The translations under genes were made by a program, and so were the position numbers. From an uncultured Anaerolineaceae bacterium (GTDB lineage Bacteria > Chloroflexota > Anaerolineae > Promineifilales > Promineifilaceae), in the NCBI GenBank assembly GCA_937967805.1, contig CALBTC010000339.1, forward strand, positions 1 through 10,372: 10,372 bases of DNA, in the 5' to 3' direction. Below, in pieces: positions 6,092-10,372 of the stretch (positions are counted from its first letter, which is position 1; the number at the start of each line of letters is the position of its first letter). A model generated the notes under the pieces. It saw only the letters and a program-made list of their open reading frames with translations. It ran no database searches and was not told the origin of the DNA.

Positions 6092-7456
6092 TTAAGCAGC
6101 CACCTGACTCTGCACCTGATCGGCCAGCGTGGCGGCCATGTTCCCGTCGACAAAGTAGCTTTCGCACGCCTCATCCACCAGCTCTGGCGTCAGGCGGGGT
6201 GTGGTACCGTCGTAGTTGCAGATGGAAATGACGGTTTTCACGATGTCGCGCGGATGGACGGACTGCATTACCCGGTTTGGCCCCCTGTACCATTTTTGCA
6301 GCAGGTGGACAAACGATTTTTTATCGAACGGCACATTAAATGCCTTGCACGATTCGGTGAAAATCTGGTAGAACAGCTTCTCGCTGGGGCCACCTACCTC
6401 TACTTTCATCTGAATACGACGCAAAAACGCGCCGTCTACCAGCTGCATGGGATCCAGGTTGGTGGAGAAGACAATCAGTTGGCGGAAAGGCACCTCCAGG
6501 CTCTGGCCGGATTGCAGTCGCAAGAAGTCGATGCCGCTCTCTAAGGGCACGATCCAGCGGTTAAGCAGTTCCTGGGGGCTGATTTGCTGCCGCCCAAAGT
6601 CGTCGATGAGAAACATGCCCCCGTTCGCTTTTAGCTGGAGGGGTGCTTCGTACACCTTGGCAATGGGCTCATAGCGCAAGTCCAGCGAATCCATCGTCAG
6701 TTCACCACCCACCATCACCGCCGGACGCTCGAATAGTCGCCAGCGCTGGTCATATTTTGCTTTTTGCGCATGGCCGTTGTTCATGTTCAGGTTGCCTGTA
6801 TGAAAAACAACCTCTTCCTGGGCCACCGGCGTATGCACCAGCGGATCAAAAACCCGAATAATCTGCCCGCCCACCGTAATGGCATCCGGCAGCCAAATGG
6901 GCGAATCGCGGGCAATGAGCTTGGCAATGGCCTGGGCAATAGTGGTCTTCCCATTACCGGGAGGGCCGTATAAAAACAAAGAAGACCCAGCATTCACCGC
7001 CGGACCCAAACGACGATCAAAGTTATCGGGCAGAATCAAAAAGCTAAGTGCCTGCTTTACCTGCACGGGCGTGATGCGCTGCTCCCGTTTTGATTGGAGC
7101 AGAATCGCTTTGGTGTATTTTTCCAGCGAAACGGGTACGCGCCCTACGTATTGACTGCGCTCAAATGAGTCGCGAGCCCGCTTGGTTCCGGCCTCGGTTA
7201 GGCCGTAAGTAAAGCTCAAGCTGCCTAATCCGCCGGCACGAACCACCTCTACCAGATGCTCTTGCTTCATCCGGGCCAGTAGATCATCTACCAGGCTGGG
7301 ATGTATACCCAAAACCTCAGAAAAGCGGGCAATGTTCACATCACTTTCGTTAAAAAGTAGCCGAAAAATAATATCCTGTATCAACCCTGTCGGGATTCCC
7401 AAATCTTCCATCTTCATGACGGGTGACAGGAGCTTCATAAGTTGTCCGGTTGACAT
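6092..7456 (-). CDS. AAA+ family ATPase with N-terminal winged helix, function unknown
   Basis: The product has 454 residues. Residues about 25-100 look like a winged-helix/MarR-like module: a helix-turn-helix stretch around 39-72, then VVRAGGLGSLSFTYGLTEAG as a probable wing (71-90). Next is a linker and an AAA+ core with Walker A GPPGNGKT (164-171, Lys170), Walker B MFLIDDFGR (281-289, Asp285-Asp286 instead of the more usual Asp-Glu), a sensor-1-like STN (331-333) and an arginine-finger candidate in FLRRIQ (344-349). HPRD (401-404) may belong to the C-terminal helical lid. No signal peptide or membrane segment is seen. Proteins of this architecture are annotated as AAA ATPases in several phyla without an assigned task. 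DNA binding by the N-terminal module or a remodelling role are possibilities, not demonstrated. The ATG at 7456 is preceded by a weak CAGGT site. The gene is monocistronic here. Confidence 0.85.
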   Translation of the reverse strand: MSTGQLMKLLSPVMKMEDLGIPTGLIQDIIFRLLFNESDVNIARFSEVLGIHPSLVDDLLARMKQEHLVEVVRAGGLGSLSFTYGLTEAGTKRARDSFERSQYVGRVPVSLEKYTKAILLQSKREQRITPVQVKQALSFLILPDNFDRRLGPAVNAGSSLFLYGPPGNGKTTIAQAIAKLIARDSPIWLPDAITVGGQIIRVFDPLVHTPVAQEEVVFHTGNLNMNNGHAQKAKYDQRWRLFERPAVMVGGELTMDSLDLRYEPIAKVYEAPLQLKANGGMFLIDDFGRQQISPQELLNRWIVPLESGIDFLRLQSGQSLEVPFRQLIVFSTNLDPMQLVDGAFLRRIQMKVEVGGPSEKLFYQIFTESCKAFNVPFDKKSFVHLLQKWYRGPNRVMQSVHPRDIVKTVISICNYDGTTPRLTPELVDEACESYFVDGNMAATLADQVQSQVAA

Positions 7457-7493
7457 TTGTTTACCTGTTTGGGCAAATGGGATTGAGAGCTTA

Positions 7494-7543
7494 GTGATAC
7501 GTGATGCGTGAAACGTGATTTACCCTTACATTAATCACGCATC
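7494..7543 (+). repeat. Family A repeat, second copy (degenerate right arm)
   Basis: Three heptamers GTGATAC, GTGATGC and GTGAAAC run from 7494 to 7514. The 18-mer at 7501-7518 is identical to 1121-1138 and to the reverse complement of 1152-1169. A shortened right arm TCACGCATC (7535-7543) pairs with GATGCGTGA (7503-7511). It lies in the presumed 5' leader of the AAA ATPase gene. Confidence 0.85.
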
Positions 7544-7648
7544 CTTTGGTGCTGGTTTCCGCGTATTCCCAAAAGCCATAATAATTTACAATTTTTGCGT
7601 CGCATGGCTGTTAGCCCTCATACCAACAGCGCATGAACATCGTGTAGA

Positions 7649-7678
7649 AGTATAAGAGGCTCCTCACAGGAATGACAT
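7649..7678 (-). promoter_or_regulatory. Possible sigma70-type promoter for the AAA ATPase gene
   Basis: On the minus strand ATGTCA (7678-7673, 4 of 6 to the -35 consensus), an 18-base spacer and TATACT (7654-7649, 5 of 6 to the -10 consensus) lie just past the gyrA terminators and point at the AAA gene. The leader would be about 185 bases and would include the family A repeat. This is pattern matching only, and the -35 is weak. Confidence 0.35.
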
Positions 7679-7679
7679 A

Positions 7680-7719
7680 GGAAAAAGGGGAGAAACGGCC
7701 GTTTCTCCCCCAATTTTCC
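7680..7719 (-). terminator. Second intrinsic terminator after gyrA (perfect palindrome)
   Basis: The arms GGGGAGAAACGG (7687-7698) and CCGTTTCTCCCC (7699-7710) are perfectly complementary with no spacer. GGAAAA (7680-7685) and TTTTCC (7714-7719) can extend the stem. Reading the minus strand, the stem is followed by TTTTT. It probably backs up the first terminator. The centre of the palindrome is the octamer ACGGCCGT that recurs in this window. Confidence 0.75.
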
Positions 7720-7721
7720 CA

Positions 7722-7750
7722 TAAAAAAAGAGCACCAAACAGGTGCTCCT
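7722..7750 (-). terminator. Primary intrinsic terminator of gyrA
   Basis: On the minus strand a 7-base-pair stem GAGCACC (7748-7742) / GGTGCTC (7736-7730) with a 5-base loop is followed at once by seven T residues (7729-7723). It begins about 33 bases after the gyrA stop. This is a textbook rho-independent terminator. Confidence 0.88.
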
Positions 7751-7780
7751 TCTTGCCAATTAAGAAATAAAAATTTTAGA

Positions 7781-10342
7781 TCAGCCGCCAGCAGCATCGG
7801 TCACGGCTAAGTCAGCATTCGATCCGTTTTGCTCAGGAGGCGTTTCTGCTTCTTTGGCCTCGGCTTCATCGTCCCCATTCACTTGCGACAAACGACCTTC
7901 CCGAATCACAGCCACAGAAGCAACCGTATCGCCGGCGCGCAAATCCATGACCCGCACGCCTTGCGTAGAACGACCCTGTTGGGAGATGACGTTCGTAGAC
8001 GTGCGCAGAATAATGCCGTTGGCCGAGATGCAGGTTACCTCATCACCCGCCACAACGACGCGGGCGCTCACAATTTTGCCCGTGCGCTCTGGCGTCAGCA
8101 CCATGGCCCGCACCCCCTGGCCGTACCGGTTTTGCTGCCGGTATTCATTCAGCGGGGTGCGCTTGCCGTACCCTTTTTCGGTAATGACCAGCAAATCGTC
8201 GTCAGGTAAGACGACATCGGCCCCGGCTACCCGGTCCCAATCGTCTAGACGAATGGCATTTACCCCGGCGGCGTTGCGACCCATCGGGCGCACATCTTCC
8301 TCGCTAAAGCGGATGCCCTTTCCCTGCTCACTTACGATAATGAGGTCCTGTTCACCCTGGGTCAGCTTCACCCAGCCCAGACTGTCATCGTCGTCCAGGT
8401 TCACGGCGATGAGGCCGCTGGGGCGCACGTTTTCAAAGACGTTCACCTCCACGCGCTTGATGCGACCCTTGCGGGTGATCATGGTGAGGTATTCGGCATC
8501 TTCAAAGCTGTGTACGGGGAGAGCGGCCGTAATATTTTCTTCGGGCATCAGGGGCAAAATATTCATCAACGACGTGCCCTTGGCCGTGCGGTCCAGTTCG
8601 GGAATATTGTATGCCTTTTCCGCATACACCTTGCCCCGGTCCGAGAAGAACAGGATGGTGTTGAGCGAGCCGGCGGCAAACAGATGCTCAAGCTGATCTT
8701 CATCCCGGCGGCCCATACCTATGAGCCCTTTACCGCCTCGGGCCTGTTTGCGATAGGCGGCAACAGGGGTGCGCTTCACAAAACCACGCTGCGTAATGGA
8801 AATCAGCACGTCTTCGTCCTGAATCAAATCTTCCATGTTCAGGTCGGCATCCATGCCCGGCATAATTTCTGACCATCGCTCGTCGCCGTACTTTTCTTTT
8901 AGCTCATTGATGTCTTCCAGAATCAGGCCGAGGATCTTCTTTTTGTCAGCCAGCAGCCCTTCCAGGTATTCAATATGCGTCGTTACTTCTCGGTGTTCAT
9001 CTTCAATTTTCTGCCGTTCCAGGGCAGCCAGGCGGCGCAGCTGCATATCCAAAATGGCCGTGGCCTGAGCTTCGGATAAACCAAAGCGTTCCATTAACTG
9101 GGCGCGGGCCACATCTGCATCTGGCGACCGGCGAATCGTCTCAATTACATCATCTAGATGTTCCAGAGCAATGAGCAAACCGGCCAAAATATGCTGCCGC
9201 TTCAGCGCCTTATCCAGTTCAAACTGGGTGCGTCGGGTAATGACCTCAACGCGGTGGTCGATGTGAATTTGCAGGGCGCGCTTGAGCGAGAGCAGCTTGG
9301 GCTGTTTGTCGACCAGGGCCAGCAGCTGCACACCAAAAGTGGTTTGCAGCGCGGTATGTTTGTACAGCTGATTGAGTACTTTTAACGGCTGAGTATGCCG
9401 CTTCAGCTCGACAATAATGGAGATGCCACGCTTGTCAGACTCATCACGCAAATCGCTAATATCGGTGATGATGCCTTTGTTCACCAGCTCAGCCATGCGC
9501 TCAATGAGCAGGGCCTTGTTCACCTGGAAGGGAATCTCGGTGATGTTGATGCGCTGCCGGTCTGGGTTGCGCGGCATGGGTTCAATTTCGGCCTTGGCGC
9601 GCATAACCACCCGGCCCCGACCTGTAGCGTAGGCGCTGCGAATGCCTTCATTGCCGATGATCAGTCCGCCGGTAGGGAAGTCTGGCCCTTTGACAAACTG
9701 CATCAGCTCATCCAGGGTAACGTTATCAATGTCATCGTACCTTTCTATAAGATAAGCTATCGCGTCGCACAGTTCGGTGAGGTTATGTGGCGGGATGTTG
9801 GTGGCCATGCCCACGGCAATACCGGCCGAGCCGTTGAGCAATAGATTGGGCAGGCGCGCCGGCAGCAGGTCTGGCTCTGTCAGGCTGTCATCGAAGTTGG
9901 CGGTGAAATCAACGGTATCTTTGTCGATGTCTTCGAGGAGTTCGTGGGCAATGCGGGCCAGGCGGGCTTCGGTGTACCGCATAGCGGCGGCGCTGTCGCC
10001 ATCGACGCTGCCAAAGTTGCCCTGGCCATCGACCAATTCATAGCGCATGGAGAAATATTGGGCCATGCGCACCATGGCGTCGTAAACGGCCGTATCGCTG
10101 TGCGGATGGTATTTACCCAGCACCTCACCCACAATACGGGCGCTTTTACGGTGAGGTGACGTGGCCCGAATGCCCATATCCCACATGGCGTACAAAATGC
10201 GCCGGTGCACCGGTTTCAAGCCATCGCGAGCGTCGGGCAAGGCGCGGGCCACAATGACGCTCATGGCGTAATCCAGGTAAGAGTTACGCATTTCCTGGTT
10301 AATATCAATGTGATTCACTGTTCCGATATTGTTGTCGTCCAA
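7781..10342 (-). CDS. gyrA: DNA gyrase subunit A
   Basis: GyrA is the breakage-reunion subunit of gyrase (A2B2), which introduces negative supercoils using ATP hydrolysis by GyrB. The 853 residues cover the whole protein. The N-terminal winged-helix/tower region opens with [28 protein letters not shown]. The quinolone-determining stretch is [19 protein letters not shown] (77-95), and the catalytic tyrosine is Tyr123 in AMRYTE (matching E. coli Tyr122). A coiled coil lies near 430-490. The GyrA box QARGGKG (533-539) separates gyrase from topoisomerase IV ParC and starts the C-terminal beta-pinwheel, which is followed by an acidic tail. Start is TTG at 10342, backed by GGAGG 7 bases upstream and by 20 residues before SYLDYAM, close to E. 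coli. Serine 82 replaces the usual glycine of HPHGD. Two terminators follow. gyrB is not in the window. Confidence 0.98.
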   Translation of the reverse strand: MDDNNIGTVNHIDINQEMRNSYLDYAMSVIVARALPDARDGLKPVHRRILYAMWDMGIRATSPHRKSARIVGEVLGKYHPHSDTAVYDAMVRMAQYFSMRYELVDGQGNFGSVDGDSAAAMRYTEARLARIAHELLEDIDKDTVDFTANFDDSLTEPDLLPARLPNLLLNGSAGIAVGMATNIPPHNLTELCDAIAYLIERYDDIDNVTLDELMQFVKGPDFPTGGLIIGNEGIRSAYATGRGRVVMRAKAEIEPMPRNPDRQRINITEIPFQVNKALLIERMAELVNKGIITDISDLRDESDKRGISIIVELKRHTQPLKVLNQLYKHTALQTTFGVQLLALVDKQPKLLSLKRALQIHIDHRVEVITRRTQFELDKALKRQHILAGLLIALEHLDDVIETIRRSPDADVARAQLMERFGLSEAQATAILDMQLRRLAALERQKIEDEHREVTTHIEYLEGLLADKKKILGLILEDINELKEKYGDERWSEIMPGMDADLNMEDLIQDEDVLISITQRGFVKRTPVAAYRKQARGGKGLIGMGRRDEDQLEHLFAAGSLNTILFFSDRGKVYAEKAYNIPELDRTAKGTSLMNILPLMPEENITAALPVHSFEDAEYLTMITRKGRIKRVEVNVFENVRPSGLIAVNLDDDDSLGWVKLTQGEQDLIIVSEQGKGIRFSEEDVRPMGRNAAGVNAIRLDDWDRVAGADVVLPDDDLLVITEKGYGKRTPLNEYRQQNRYGQGVRAMVLTPERTGKIVSARVVVAGDEVTCISANGIILRTSTNVISQQGRSTQGVRVMDLRAGDTVASVAVIREGRLSQVNGDDEAEAKEAETPPEQNGSNADLAVTDAAGG

Positions 10343-10349
10343 AGCGGAA

Positions 10350-10354
10350 CCTCC
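10350..10354 (-). promoter_or_regulatory. Ribosome binding site deciding the TTG start of gyrA
   Basis: On the minus strand GGAGG (10354-10350) stands 7 bases before TTG at 10342. The next in-frame ATG (Met18, in [11 protein letters not shown]) would delete part of the conserved N-terminal arm, so the TTG is preferred. Confidence 0.8.
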
Positions 10355-10372
10355 AAAGAGGGTTTTCTAAAA

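Larger units (their letters stand above)
7457..7780. other. Intergenic region between AAA ATPase and gyrA (324 bases)
   Basis: This stretch separates two minus-strand genes and holds no convincing open frame. In transcription order (high to low coordinates) it contains two gyrA terminators (7750-7722 and 7719-7680), a possible promoter (7678-7649), an AT-rich stretch near 7570-7600 with no recognised function, and a family A repeat copy (7494-7543), then the start of the AAA gene. Confidence 0.8.
1437..10093. repeat. Iterated palindromic octamer ACGGCCGT, ten dispersed copies
   Basis: Exact copies begin at 1437, 1852, 1929, 2611, 3061, 3439, 4720, 6011, 7695 and 10086. In genes it is read both as Thr-Ala-Val (ACG GCC GTN) and as xAC-GGC-CGT (Asn/Asp/Tyr-Gly-Arg), so a single amino-acid or codon preference does not explain it. 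One copy is non-coding, at the centre of the second gyrA terminator. Six further CGGCCG sites have other flanks. The span given is from first to last copy; the unit is 8 bases. Confidence 0.75.

Noticed and set aside
6072..6105. Hairpin over the two convergent stop codons as a bidirectional terminator
   Set aside because: The stem is bulged, the loop is 15 bases, and neither strand has a T-run after it.
7570..7600. AT-rich stretch TTATTAT-like as the AAA gene promoter
   Set aside because: No -35 element at suitable spacing could be found on the minus strand.
7854..8696. Long plus-strand open frame opposite gyrA
   Set aside because: It is a shadow of the gyrA coding strand with no ribosome site and low-complexity Ser/Arg-rich content.
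7781..10342. ParC instead of GyrA
   Set aside because: The GyrA box QARGGKG at residues 533-539 and the full six-blade-like C-terminal region favour gyrase.

Overview
This 10.4 kb window is bacterial chromosomal DNA with moderately high GC. The style of the lipoprotein, the fused sugar-importer ATPase, the winged-helix AAA ATPase and the tandem-unit intergenic repeats suggest an uncultured-type Chloroflexota (Anaerolineae-like) genome. That placement is inferred from general resemblance, not from a search.

Layout: positions 45-6091 (+) form one five-gene unit. It encodes a lipoprotein solute-binding protein, a fused two-domain ABC ATPase, two RbsC-type permeases that overlap by 4 bases, and a Gfo/Idh/MocA-family NAD(P)-dependent oxidoreductase. 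Together these look like a CUT2-type importer for a sugar, polyol or cyclitol plus the first oxidation step for its cargo. The substrate cannot be read from the sequence. On the minus strand follow a winged-helix/AAA+ ATPase of unknown cellular role (7456 to 6092) and a complete gyrA for DNA gyrase subunit A (10342 to 7781). The oxidoreductase and AAA ATPase genes converge with their stop codons directly touching (6089-6091 and 6092-6094). gyrA ends in two successive intrinsic terminators. A possible promoter for the AAA gene lies just beyond them.

The genes are mostly ordinary; the most unusual signal is in the repeats. Every intergenic gap longer than about 60 bases holds a copy of one of two dispersed repeat families. 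Family A is built from 7-base units, and one 18-base sequence occurs three times exactly (1121-1138, 1152-1169 inverted, 7501-7518). Family B (about 60 bases) occurs as two copies in opposite orientation (2731-2790 and 4757-4817), flanking the two permease genes inside the operon. In addition, the palindromic octamer ACGGCCGT occurs ten times, in two reading frames and at the centre of a terminator stem, far above chance. This recalls highly iterated palindromes such as HIP1 of cyanobacteria.

Two protein-level points stand out. GyrA carries HPHSDT where most gyrases have HPHGDS or HPHGDT, at a quinolone-contact position. In the ABC ATPase all the degenerate motifs fall on one of the two predicted composite ATP sites. 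I did not find a clearly new multi-gene system here.
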